7,096 nt of DNA from Methylococcales bacterium (GCA_023146575.1 JAGLBU010000058.1:1-7096); one strand, 5' to 3'. Positions 1 to 6,847 are shown, numbered from the stretch's first letter. The notes: generated by a model not told the origin, from the letters alone. A program made the numbers and translations.

Positions 1-53
1 GTGCCAGAAAACAATAACGTGGTTGAGAAGGAGTGTTTCGCCGTTTGTGTCAT
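1..53 (-). CDS. possible partial CDS, N-terminus only, runs off the left edge
   Basis: On the minus strand an ATG at 53-51 opens a frame that stays open to the window edge (17 codons), beginning MTQTAKHSFSTTLLFSGT. It lies 31 nt beyond the stop of the Rpn-like gene on the same strand, so it could be the next gene of that group. No convincing Shine-Dalgarno sequence precedes the ATG (the upstream bases are mostly A and T), and the fragment is too short to assign to a family. It may be a chance open frame. Confidence 0.3.
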   Translation of the reverse strand, partial: MTQTAKHSFSTTLLFSG

Positions 54-84
54 TATTATTTTTAGGGTAAGCGTTTAGATAAGA

Positions 85-951
85 TTATAAATGTTCTATT
101 TGTGCGTGGGAAAGCTCAGTCACTTGGGCAATAAGATCAATAGTCATGTCTGCTTGTTTCATTTTTTTTGCGGTTTGTAATATTCCTTTTTCAATCCCTT
201 TTTCAATCCCCTCTATCTCTCCTAGCATATAAGTTGATTCATATAAGCTGGCTTCGTGATGCAACTGGGTTTGATGATCTTCGTAGGCTTGTCGTTCACT
301 TTCGCCCATTTTCAAGACATCCAAGGTTTTTTGTGCTTGTTTTAAGCCTTTTGCGGTAAAGTTTTCTTCTATTTGTTCATTTTTTAAAAAATAAATCCAT
401 TCATCTAAGGTATCTTTGGCAATATCATTAAAATTTCGGATTTCAATTAAATAATATTCAGGGTATATATCCGTAATTGCTTGCACACTATAGAGTTTTT
501 TTTGTTCTTGGGTTAACGTCAGTTCATCTTTGTCATGCAGACCAATAAAACGGGTCGTGCCATGATAAATATAATCACTTCCTTGTCCAAACTCAAAATA
601 CAAAATATTAATCGAAATAATTTTACAAACATCTGAATAAGCTTTACCTTTTTGCATGTGTTCGCTAATAATTTTTGCGCTGGCAAATAAAATACGTTGT
701 AAATAATCAAGCTCCCGTGAATATTGTATTTCAATGATAATAATCTGCCCTGAGGCATCTACTACTTTTATATCCACGCGATTGTATTTATTCTCACATG
801 TTTCTTGATTACTTTCGCTTTCCAATATTTCAAGAATTTGAATCTCTGTGAAGAGTAGCTCGCTTAAAAAACCTTCCAAAATGACAAAATTTGCCTTACT
901 TCGGAGAATTTTTTTAATTGCCCAATCAAAACTAATTAATTTTCTTGCCAT
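85..951 (-). CDS. Rpn family / PD-(D/E)XK transposase-like nuclease
   Basis: This 288-residue protein has the layout of the Rpn (recombination-promoting nuclease, PDDEXK_2 transposase-like) family, whose studied E. coli members are DNA endonucleases that raise RecA-independent recombination. Visible are the N-terminal FDWAIKKIL (7-15), an active-site-like core with D60 in NRVDIKVVD and E74-x-Q76 in IIEIQ, the family motif EWIYFLKN (184-191), and the usual C-terminal tail: GIEKGIEKG (248-256), then AKKMKQADMTIDLIAQVTEL (261-280). Length is typical and the reading frame is intact. The ATG lies 5 nt after the ypjD stop, so it is probably cotranscribed with ypjD; no strong Shine-Dalgarno is visible. 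No terminal inverted repeats were seen that would make it a transposable unit. Nuclease activity is inferred from family and motifs. The host role (recombination, phage defence or neutral spread) is unknown. Confidence 0.87.
   Translation of the reverse strand: MARKLISFDWAIKKILRSKANFVILEGFLSELLFTEIQILEILESESNQETCENKYNRVDIKVVDASGQIIIIEIQYSRELDYLQRILFASAKIISEHMQKGKAYSDVCKIISINILYFEFGQGSDYIYHGTTRFIGLHDKDELTLTQEQKKLYSVQAITDIYPEYYLIEIRNFNDIAKDTLDEWIYFLKNEQIEENFTAKGLKQAQKTLDVLKMGESERQAYEDHQTQLHHEASLYESTYMLGEIEGIEKGIEKGILQTAKKMKQADMTIDLIAQVTELSHAQIEHL
185..208 (-). repeat. 12-bp perfect tandem duplication inside the Rpn-like gene
   Basis: The 12-mer cctttttcaatc occurs twice back to back (185-196 and 197-208, plus-strand reading). 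On the coding strand it gives GIEK GIEK (residues 248-255) in the glycine-rich linker before the C-terminal helix. Because the unit is four codons, gain or loss of copies would keep the frame. Similar (E)G(I)E(K) repeats are common in this linker across the Rpn family. Confidence 0.85.
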
Positions 952-956
952 ATTTT

Positions 957-1757
957 TTACACGTTCCCTAAAATAACTTCTAAGACTAATTTACTGCCAA
1001 AATAGCCCAGTAACAACAACAAAAAACCTGACAAAGTAAATTTAACCGCCGTTTGTCCTCGCCAGCCGTATTGTAAACGCCCGATTAACAATGCTGAAAA
1101 AATAACCCACGCCAGAATGGATAAGACGGTTTTATGGACCAAACGTTGTGCAAATAGGTCTTCTATAAAGAGAATTCCTGTCACCAGTGAAATTGATAAA
1201 AGCAAAACACCGACACTAATCATTTGAAATAATAATACTTCCATCGTTTGTAATGACGGTAGGCTCAATATAAATTTTTTAGGGGGATGACAACGCAGTT
1301 GTTTTTCTTGAAGTGCTAAAAATACCGCTTGAAAGGCGGCAATCATTAACAAACTAAAGGCAATCACTGAGCTGAAAATATGGGTGTTCATTTGCCAACT
1401 GTAATTCGGTACGGTAGGGAGATCATCGGTAAACACAATATCCAGCCCTAGCATAATCGCCGCCAACGGAAAAATAATAATCCCTAAGGTTTCCACAGGT
1501 TTACTTAAGCTGGCTAACAATAATAAAAGTGCCACTAACGCTGAGATCATTGAGGCAATGCTAAAAAAACCAAAGTCAAGCGTCTGAATTTGTACGAAAA
1601 ACAGACTAATATAAAGACTGTGAATGATAACCGCAAACCATGCAAAATACACCGCAATACATTTTTTTTGTTGTAAACAAAAGGCTTTAATCAACCATAA
1701 AGTACTGCCTAAATAGGTACAAAAGCTCAGCATTGCCAGTAAATCAAGATTCATCAT
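957..1757 (-). CDS. ypjD: YpjD-like inner membrane protein of the CcsA cytochrome c assembly family
   Basis: This 266-residue, highly hydrophobic protein has about eight predicted membrane helices. It matches the CcsA/YpjD group: HIFSSVIAFSLLMIAAFQAV (126-145), PSLQTMEVLLFQMISVG (167-183), LFAQRLVHKTVLSILAWVIF (201-220), GWRGQTAVKF (231-240) and GYFGSKLVLEVIL (251-263). Conserved histidines H126 and H208 sit where CcsA-type proteins carry haem-related histidines; H46 is a further candidate. The tryptophan-rich WWD signature of true haem-handling CcsA/CcmC proteins is not evident, so a direct role in cytochrome c maturation is uncertain. The E. coli homologue also sits divergently beside ffh, which supports the name. 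The start is one of two adjacent ATGs (1757 or 1754). It heads a unit with the Rpn-like gene. Confidence 0.9.
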   Translation of the reverse strand: MMNLDLLAMLSFCTYLGSTLWLIKAFCLQQKKCIAVYFAWFAVIIHSLYISLFFVQIQTLDFGFFSIASMISALVALLLLLASLSKPVETLGIIIFPLAAIMLGLDIVFTDDLPTVPNYSWQMNTHIFSSVIAFSLLMIAAFQAVFLALQEKQLRCHPPKKFILSLPSLQTMEVLLFQMISVGVLLLSISLVTGILFIEDLFAQRLVHKTVLSILAWVIFSALLIGRLQYGWRGQTAVKFTLSGFLLLLLGYFGSKLVLEVILGNV

Positions 1758-1916
1758 AAAAATATCACTGCGTCAAGAAACTAATAAGGGCTTACGGAAT
1801 GGGTATGGTAATATATTCACCTTGTTTGTCCTAATGCTCATCTTAAATCTTAAGCACACGATTTAGGGCGTAAGGATGTGTATTTGACTTAAATAATGAC
1901 GTAAAAAACCAAAACT
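1758..1916. promoter_or_regulatory. divergent intergenic region between ypjD and ffh
   Basis: This 159-bp spacer must hold the promoters of both divergent genes. On the plus strand the best -35-like hexamer is TTGACT (1884-1889), but no good -10 lies 16-18 nt beyond it. TTGTTT (1822-1827) with TAAATC (1844-1849) is a weak 16-nt-spaced alternative for ffh. On the minus strand an AT-rich TATATT-like block lies near 1811-1816. No clear Shine-Dalgarno precedes ffh (the leader reads gtaaaaaaccaaaact) or ypjD. No 4.5S RNA or other structured RNA is evident. Its role follows from gene layout, not from strong promoter matches. Confidence 0.35.
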
Positions 1917-3272
1917 ATGTTTGATAATTTAACCGACCGATTAAATAGTACTCTTAAAAAAATAAAAGGTCAGGGGAAGCTGACTGATACGAATATACAA
2001 GAAACCCTACGCGATGTGCGGATGGCGTTATTAGAGGCGGATGTTGCTTTACCTGTGGTCACCGATTTTATTGCACGGGTTAAAGAAGGCGCATTAGGCA
2101 AGGAAGTACAAACAAGTTTATCACCTGGTCAGGCGATGGTGAAATTGGTTCAGGATGAGCTAATTCAAGTAATGGGCGCGGCCAATGAAGCGCTTGATTT
2201 AAAAGCCAATCCGCCCGCGATTATTTTAATGGCAGGTTTACAAGGGGCGGGTAAAACCACAACCGTTGCAAAACTTGGTTTGTGGTTACAAAAAAATCAT
2301 AAGAAAAAAGTTGGGGTTGTCAGTGCCGATGTTTATCGTCCTGCGGCGATTAAACAACTGGAAACCTTAGCCATTGATTCAAACCTTACTTTTTTTGACA
2401 GTGATACCAGTCAAAACCCCGTTGATATTGCCAATAGAGCTATAGAAGCGGCTAAAAAGAAATTTTTGGATGTCGTGATTGTTGATACCGCAGGGCGTTT
2501 GCATATTGATGATGAAATGATGGACGAAATTAAAGCCCTTCATGCCGCCATTAATCCTGTTGAAACCTTGTTTGTTGTCGATAGTATGACAGGACAAGAT
2601 GCTGCCAATACCGCCAAAGCCTTTAATGATGCCCTGCCGTTAACAGGAGTTGTTCTTACCAAAGCCGATGGTGATGCACGAGGCGGTGCGGCTTTATCCG
2701 TTAGGCATATTACGGGTAAACCGATTAAATTTATCGGTATGGGTGAAAAAGCCGATGCTTTAGAACCATTCCATCCTGAGCGAATTGCCTCTCGAATTCT
2801 GGGTATGGGCGATATGTTATCGCTGATCGAAGAAATTGAACAAAAAGCCGATAAGAAAAAAGCCGACCGTTTAGCCAACAAAGTCATGAAAGGTCGTGGC
2901 TTTGATTTAGAAGATTTCCGTGAACAACTAGAACAAATGCAACAAATGGGTGGTGTAAAATCCATGATGGATAAATTACCTGGAATGAATGAAGTTCCTG
3001 CGCATTTAAAAGACCAAGTCAATGATAATGCCTTAGCACGTCAAATTGGAGTGATTAATTCCATGACTATGAAAGAACGCCGTACACCTGACTTAATCAA
3101 AGGCAGTCGTAAACGCCGCATTGCTAAAGGCTCTGGACAAGAGTTACAAGATGTAAACCGTATTTTAAAGCAATATAAAATGATGCAAAAAATGATGAAA
3201 CGCATGAAAAAAGGCAATATGACCAACATGATGCGGGGCATTAAAAGTAATTTACGAGGCATGCGTCCATAA
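1917..3272 (+). CDS. ffh: signal recognition particle protein Ffh (SRP54 GTPase)
   Basis: Ffh binds 4.5S RNA and the signal sequences of nascent membrane and secreted proteins, and docks with the receptor FtsY at the inner membrane through paired GTPase domains. The 451-residue length is normal. In order: the N-domain helical bundle (about 1-88, MFDNLTDRL then LLEADVALPVV); the G-domain with P-loop GLQGAGKTT (107-115), DVYRPAA (138-144), DTAGR (190-194) and TKADGDARGG (248-257); then the M domain from about 296, with INSMTMKER (380-388), the RNA-binding SRKRRIAKGSG (397-407) and a methionine-rich tail (421-439). All key residues are present. The ATG gives the family-typical N-terminus, though no strong Shine-Dalgarno is visible. 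It is followed 13 nt later by an MBL hydrolase gene, unlike the rpsP operon order of E. coli. Confidence 0.99.
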   Translation: MFDNLTDRLNSTLKKIKGQGKLTDTNIQETLRDVRMALLEADVALPVVTDFIARVKEGALGKEVQTSLSPGQAMVKLVQDELIQVMGAANEALDLKANPPAIILMAGLQGAGKTTTVAKLGLWLQKNHKKKVGVVSADVYRPAAIKQLETLAIDSNLTFFDSDTSQNPVDIANRAIEAAKKKFLDVVIVDTAGRLHIDDEMMDEIKALHAAINPVETLFVVDSMTGQDAANTAKAFNDALPLTGVVLTKADGDARGGAALSVRHITGKPIKFIGMGEKADALEPFHPERIASRILGMGDMLSLIEEIEQKADKKKADRLANKVMKGRGFDLEDFREQLEQMQQMGGVKSMMDKLPGMNEVPAHLKDQVNDNALARQIGVINSMTMKERRTPDLIKGSRKRRIAKGSGQELQDVNRILKQYKMMQKMMKRMKKGNMTNMMRGIKSNLRGMRP

Positions 3273-3277
3273 GGCGG
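3271..3277 (+). promoter_or_regulatory. ribosome binding site of the MBL hydrolase gene
   Basis: AAGGCGG overlaps the last two bases of the ffh stop codon and lies 8 nt before ATG 3286. It is a moderate Shine-Dalgarno match. Together with the 13-nt gap it supports translation of the hydrolase from an ffh transcript. Confidence 0.55.
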
Positions 3278-3285
3278 AAAAAATC

Positions 3286-4200
3286 ATGAAACAACTATGG
3301 GGATTGGCGTTATTGCTTATAAGCCAGCAGGCAATATCAGTTGAGGCTTTGAGTGTCAAAAAAGTCACGCAAGGTATTTATGTACATTTTGGCGAACACC
3401 AATTACCCAATACCCATAATCATGGCGCGATTGCCAATATTGGCTTTATTGTGGGGGAAAAATGTGTTGCAGTAATTGATTCAGGCGGTAATCCTGAGCA
3501 AGGCATGGCCTTAAAAAAAATCATTCAACAAACCACGCAAACCCCCATTTGCTACGTTATTAACACCCACGTTCATCCCGATCATGTTTATGGGAATAGC
3601 GCTTTTAAAACCAAAGGCGTTAAATTTATCGGTCATCATAAATTAGCCCGTGCAATGGCGGCTCGTAGTCAATTTTACCTTGATCGTGCGGCTGAACAGC
3701 TTGATATAAAACTTACCGCTGAGGATGTTATTCTCCCAACGATTGAAGTTAAAGACACATTAATCCTTGATTTAGGCAATCGTGAATTAACCTTAACCGC
3801 CCACCCCAGTGCTCATACCGACAATGACCTCAGCATCTATGACAAGCAAAGCAACACCCTTTGGCTATCTGATTTATTATTTCGCCAACATATCCCTGTA
3901 CTGGATGGCAGTCTCAATGGCTGGCTGGCAGAACTTGAAAAATTAGAAAAAAATAATTATCGCTATGTCATTCCGGGGCATGGTGCGGTGATTACCGATT
4001 GGAAAAATAGTTTGCAACCACAAAAGCGCTATTTAACCTTATTGCGTGATGAAATTCGACAGTATTTAAAGCAAGGGAAATTTTTAGAAGATGCCATCGA
4101 AAATATTGGCTATTCCGAAGCCAAACGCTGGAAATTATTCAATCAATTCCATCGTAAAAATATCACCAGTGCGTTTGCAGAACTGGAGTGGGAAGAATAA
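3286..4200 (+). CDS. exported MBL-fold zinc hydrolase, quinoprotein relay system metallohydrolase type (SoxH-related)
   Basis: This 304-residue metallo-beta-lactamase-fold protein has an N-terminal signal peptide (K2, hydrophobic 4-12, likely cleavage near AIS 16-18 or VEA 19-21), so it is probably periplasmic. All metal ligands are in place: THVHPDH (94-100; H95, H97, D99, H100), H177 in AHTDND, D196 in LSDLLF and H232 in PGHG. The stretches AIANIGFIVGEKCVAVIDSG (48-67) and ICYVINTHVHPDHVYGNSAF (88-107) closely resemble the family named 'quinoprotein relay system zinc metallohydrolase 2', found with PQQ-dependent alcohol dehydrogenase systems; I recognise this from memory. The substrate of that family is unknown. 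It follows ffh by 13 nt and is probably cotranscribed, although no PQQ gene lies in this window. The MBL hydrolase fold is near certain; the subfamily is likely. Confidence 0.85.
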   Translation: MKQLWGLALLLISQQAISVEALSVKKVTQGIYVHFGEHQLPNTHNHGAIANIGFIVGEKCVAVIDSGGNPEQGMALKKIIQQTTQTPICYVINTHVHPDHVYGNSAFKTKGVKFIGHHKLARAMAARSQFYLDRAAEQLDIKLTAEDVILPTIEVKDTLILDLGNRELTLTAHPSAHTDNDLSIYDKQSNTLWLSDLLFRQHIPVLDGSLNGWLAELEKLEKNNYRYVIPGHGAVITDWKNSLQPQKRYLTLLRDEIRQYLKQGKFLEDAIENIGYSEAKRWKLFNQFHRKNITSAFAELEWEE

Positions 4201-4258
4201 ACTTCGCTAATTGATAGAAACATATCTACTTGTCAAGTCTTGCTAGATCATAAATGAG

Positions 4259-4269
4259 GGCAATCGGGT
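4259..4269 (+). repeat. left terminal inverted repeat of the IS relic
   Basis: GGCAATCGGGT is the exact reverse complement of 4661-4671. The flanking bases differ (G against A at the outer side, A against T at the inner side), so the perfect core is 11 bp. Confidence 0.8.
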
Positions 4270-4331
4270 ATTAAAAATACTTGACTTTACGGCGTATACG
4301 AGAGAAAAATATAGTTATTTGTGATTTAAAA

Positions 4332-4660
4332 ATGACAGTTTAACCAATAGCTTCAATTATTCACCATTTTTCAGGGATTAACGACCCAAGAAGAGACCTA
4401 TATAAAAAGCATAAACTTTTGGTAATGTTTTTTATTGCCCTGATACAGAACAGTTTAGCGAATGCTTTTCAAATTGGGTTGTATATTTATCAATTTAATC
4501 GAAGAAGAAGTAATATAACGCGGCTAATCTTGTCGTCATTCGGCACATCGCTTTAAACCTCATTAAGGCTGAGAAAAAAATGAAGGGCGGTATAAAAATT
4601 AGATGATTAATGGCAGGCTGGGATAACGAGTATTTGCTCAAAGTTATTGAACTCATTTAA
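4332..4660 (+). pseudogene. decayed, internally deleted ISAs1-family transposase
   Basis: Three blocks of an ISAs1 transposase are readable. Block one, in the frame of ATG 4332, has a stop at its fourth codon, then SIIHHFSGINDPRRD and YKKHKLLVMFFIA (to about 4439), the usual N-terminus with its DPR motif. Block two, in another frame, is DTEQFSECFSNWVVYLS (4442-4492), matching the segment just before the catalytic IDGKTLRG region in intact relatives. Block three, in the same frame as block two after stops at 4496 and 4511, is NLVVIRHIALNLIKAEKK (4526-4579), then KGGIKIR, a stop at 4604, then AGWDNEYLLKVI (4613-4648), the usual C-terminus. The segments between the blocks, including the DDE catalytic core, are deleted. 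The family call comes from recognising these blocks; no activity is possible. Confidence 0.82.
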
Positions 4661-4671
4661 ACCCGATTGCC
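4661..4671 (+). repeat. right terminal inverted repeat of the IS relic
   Basis: ACCCGATTGCC begins right after the transposase stop at 4658-4660, the expected position for the right end of an ISAs1-type element. It pairs exactly with 4259-4269. Confidence 0.8.
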
Positions 4672-4739
4672 TTGGTGATTACTTGCCTTTGGTTGGAAAA
4701 CACCCGCGACTCTAACCCCGTATTACTATTTTATTTTAC

Positions 4740-4745
4740 AAGGAG
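4740..4745 (+). promoter_or_regulatory. Shine-Dalgarno that fixes the MFS start at TTG 4753
   Basis: AAGGAG, a full-strength Shine-Dalgarno, is followed by 7 nt and then TTG at 4753. The longer reading from TTG 4672 begins at the edge of the IS inverted repeat and has no such site. The next internal ATG (4783) also lacks one. Confidence 0.85.
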
Positions 4746-4752
4746 TCATTCA

Positions 4753-6141
4753 TTGGCTGAACTACAAGACATCACAAGCGCAATGACCCCATTAGAGCGG
4801 CGTGCAACCTTTTCTTTAGCCAGTATTTACGCATTGAGAATGCTGGGTTTGTTCATGATCTTACCCATCCTCTCCTTATTTGCTGAAAATATAGAAGGGG
4901 CAACCCCATTGCTGATAGGCTTATCCATCAGTATTTATGGGCTCAGCCAAGCCCTTTTACAAATCCCCTTTGGATTATTATCCGACCGTTTCGGGCGTAA
5001 AAAAATCATTATTATCGGTTTAATTTTATTTGCCTCAGGCAGTTTAGTCGCCGCCGTCTCCACTACTATTTACGGTATTTTATTAGGTCGTGCCTTGCAA
5101 GGTTGTGGGGCAATTGCCGCCGCGATTATGGCGTTAGTGGCCGATTTAACCCAAGAAGTTCATCGAACCAAAGCGATGGCAACCATTGGCGCAAGTATTG
5201 GTATATCCTTTGGGGTCGCGATTACCTTAGGGCCTATTCTGGCAGGCTATATAGGTATTCAAGGTATTTTTTATCTAACCGCAATATTAGCGGTGCTGGC
5301 TATTTTAGTGGTGCTTTTTATTGTCCCTTCCCCTCAAAAATCCATTGTTCATCGAGATGCGCAATTAGTCCCGACTCAAATCAGCCACGTTTTAAAAAAT
5401 ACCGATTTATTACGATTAAACTACGGTATTTTTATTTTGCATTTAATCCTAACGGCAAGTTTTGTGGTGTTACCACTCTTAATTCGAGAAGCAGGCTTAG
5501 CGGCTGAAAATCATTGGCAAGTGTATTTACCGATCCTCATTACTTCAATGGCAGTGATTGTGCCTTTTATTATTTTAGCTGAAAAAAAACGCAAAATGAA
5601 AGCCGTTTTTATTGGCGCAATTTTCACCTTAGTAGTTGCGAATGCGGCGTTAAGTCAATTTTATAATCAACTCGGTTTTTTAATTGGTTTTTTATGGTTA
5701 TTTTTCTGTGGATTTAATTTATTAGAAGCGACTTTACCTTCATTAATATCTAAAACAGCCCCAGCGGATTTAAAAGGTACGGCTATGGGGGCGTATTCCA
5801 GCGCGCAATTTATGGGGGCGTTTTTAGGTGGAGTCACAGGCGGCTGGCTTTATGGTGACTATGGCGCACAAGCGGTTTTTATTTTTACGGCTATCGCCGC
5901 ATCAAGCTGGGTATTCATGGCGCTTTTTATGCATACGCCCCGTTATTTAGCCAATTTACTGATTTCAATCAATGAAATAACCCCCAACCAATCCAAACAA
6001 TTTGTTGAAGAATTATTAGCTATTGACGGTATCGCCGAAGCACGATGTCATTTTGATGACAACACCGCTTATTTAAAAGTCGATAACCAAATTTTAAATA
6101 AAAATCACTTACAAGACTTATTAGCTCGCTGGTCAGCTTAA
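4753..6141 (+). CDS. yajR: YajR-like MFS transporter with C-terminal ferredoxin-like (YAM) domain
   Basis: This inner-membrane major facilitator has 462 residues when started at TTG 4753, close to E. coli YajR (about 454). About 12 membrane helices span residues 19-392. The signature A-motif GLLSDRFGRK (74-83) lies between helices 2 and 3, preceded by YGLSQALLQIPF (62-73). After helix 12 a soluble tail (about 405-462) with ITPNQSKQFVEELLAIDGIA, a following strand AEARCHFDD and a second strand TAYLKVDN has the beta-alpha-beta layout of the YAM domain of YajR, a ferredoxin-like fold resembling heavy-metal-associated domains. No CxxC metal motif is present; one cysteine lies in the first strand. 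Substrate is unknown; drug or proton-coupled efflux is the usual guess. The frame is open back to 4672, but those 27 codons lie in IS-derived and leader sequence. The Lgt-like gene follows after 1 nt. Confidence 0.87.
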   Translation: MAELQDITSAMTPLERRATFSLASIYALRMLGLFMILPILSLFAENIEGATPLLIGLSISIYGLSQALLQIPFGLLSDRFGRKKIIIIGLILFASGSLVAAVSTTIYGILLGRALQGCGAIAAAIMALVADLTQEVHRTKAMATIGASIGISFGVAITLGPILAGYIGIQGIFYLTAILAVLAILVVLFIVPSPQKSIVHRDAQLVPTQISHVLKNTDLLRLNYGIFILHLILTASFVVLPLLIREAGLAAENHWQVYLPILITSMAVIVPFIILAEKKRKMKAVFIGAIFTLVVANAALSQFYNQLGFLIGFLWLFFCGFNLLEATLPSLISKTAPADLKGTAMGAYSSAQFMGAFLGGVTGGWLYGDYGAQAVFIFTAIAASSWVFMALFMHTPRYLANLLISINEITPNQSKQFVEELLAIDGIAEARCHFDDNTAYLKVDNQILNKNHLQDLLARWSA

Positions 6142-6142
6142 A

Positions 6143-6847
6143 TTGATTGCCAATTATTCTATTCACCTCCTTTTTGACCTAATCGCCTTAATTAGCGGAC
6201 TGTTATTAAGCGCATGGTTTCGAAAAAAATATAACTTAAAACAGCCTGTAGGCATTAATCACACCTCTCAACACGAATATTATCTTCTCAGTTTATTAAT
6301 CGGCTTAATTATTGGCAGTATTTTTTTTGGGAGTTTAAATATTTATCTTGCTGAAGCAAAAGGCGCGGCAAAAAGTATGCTCGGTGGAATATTTGGTGCG
6401 ATTATCGCCGCTGAAACCTTTAAATATTTCAGTAAAATACAACGTTCAACAGGCTTATACTTTATTCCTGCATTATTGATACTGATAATCGTTGGGCGAA
6501 TTGGCTGCTTTTTAGCAGGCTTAAATGACTTTACCTACGGAATTGAAACCGATTTACCGTGGGCAGTTGATTTTGGTGACGGGCTATTACGTCATCCTGT
6601 ACAACTGTATGAATCCCTGACCATGCTGGTATTTTTGGTTGTTTTATTAAAAAATTATCCTAAACAAATAAATTTTTGGCAACAATACGGTTTTTATTTG
6701 TTTATATTGGTTTACGCAAGTCAGCGTTTTTTGTGGGAATTTTTAAAGCCTTACCCCTTTATTTGGGAAAATTTTAATCTATTTCATTTACTGAGCGCGT
6801 TGTTAATACTTTATGCGCTAAAAATGATAATGGAAAATAGGTCTTGA
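6143..6847 (+). CDS. Lgt-like (prolipoprotein diacylglyceryl transferase family) membrane protein
   Basis: This 234-residue polytopic membrane protein has about six to seven helices and carries the Lgt signature region GRIGCFLAG (118-126), then LPWAVDFGDGLLRHPVQLYE (138-157). True Lgt moves diacylglycerol from phosphatidylglycerol to the lipobox cysteine of prolipoproteins. Here the catalytic histidine motif (HGG in E. coli, H103) reads MLGG (79-82), the position of E. coli N146 is C122, and the FRxPD arginine region reads FLKPY (200-204). It is also shorter than the usual 260-290 residues. It thus belongs to an Lgt-like side branch, and lipoprotein transferase activity is doubtful. The start TTG 6143 follows the transporter stop by one base and lacks a Shine-Dalgarno, so translation is probably coupled. 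No other ATG, GTG or TTG occurs before the first helix. Confidence 0.8.
   Translation: MIANYSIHLLFDLIALISGLLLSAWFRKKYNLKQPVGINHTSQHEYYLLSLLIGLIIGSIFFGSLNIYLAEAKGAAKSMLGGIFGAIIAAETFKYFSKIQRSTGLYFIPALLILIIVGRIGCFLAGLNDFTYGIETDLPWAVDFGDGLLRHPVQLYESLTMLVFLVVLLKNYPKQINFWQQYGFYLFILVYASQRFLWEFLKPYPFIWENFNLFHLLSALLILYALKMIMENRS

Larger units (their letters stand above)
4259..4671 (+). mobile_element. ISAs1-family insertion sequence relic with terminal inverted repeats
   Basis: This non-coding stretch is bounded by an 11-bp perfect inverted repeat: GGCAATCGGGT at 4259-4269 and ACCCGATTGCC at 4661-4671. Between them lie remnants of an ISAs1-type (H-repeat) transposase in the plus direction, described under the pseudogene. 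At about 413 bp it is far shorter than a full ISAs1 element (about 1.2-1.4 kb). It is therefore an internal-deletion derivative, MITE-like in form. No exact 8-10 bp target duplication could be found at the ends, so the outermost bases are uncertain by a few nt. Bases 4201-4258 to its left and 4672-4752 to its right show no gene and no clear promoter or terminator. Confidence 0.8.

Noticed and set aside
168..359. Plus-strand open frame of 63 codons
   Set aside because: It is antisense to the Rpn-like gene and its composition mirrors the 12-bp repeats and other coding sequence of that gene; it has no ribosome binding site.
2540..3022. Minus-strand open frame of 160 codons inside ffh
   Set aside because: It is a shadow of the strongly conserved ffh frame, rich in Ser, Cys and Pro as expected for an antisense frame, with no family resemblance.
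4228..4238. ACTTGTCAAGT near-palindrome after the hydrolase gene, considered as a terminator
   Set aside because: The arms are only 5 bp, there is essentially no loop, and no T-run follows.
4281..4315. TTGACT (4281) and TATAGT (4310) as a promoter inside the IS left end
   Set aside because: The spacing is 23 nt, too long for a sigma-70 promoter.
4680..4730. Minus-strand GGGTTAGAGTC-like stretch resembling a tRNA T-arm
   Set aside because: The flanking bases do not pair into a T-stem and no other tRNA arms are present.
5103..5507. Plus-strand open frame of 134 codons inside the MFS gene
   Set aside because: It is an alternative frame of the transporter, rich in Arg, Ser and Tyr, with no conserved motif.
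6163..6172. CACCTCCTTT, identical to the 16S rRNA anti-Shine-Dalgarno end, within the first codons of the Lgt-like gene
   Set aside because: It encodes the hydrophobic stretch HLLF of the first membrane helix. A chance match is the simplest explanation and no adjacent 16S sequence is present.
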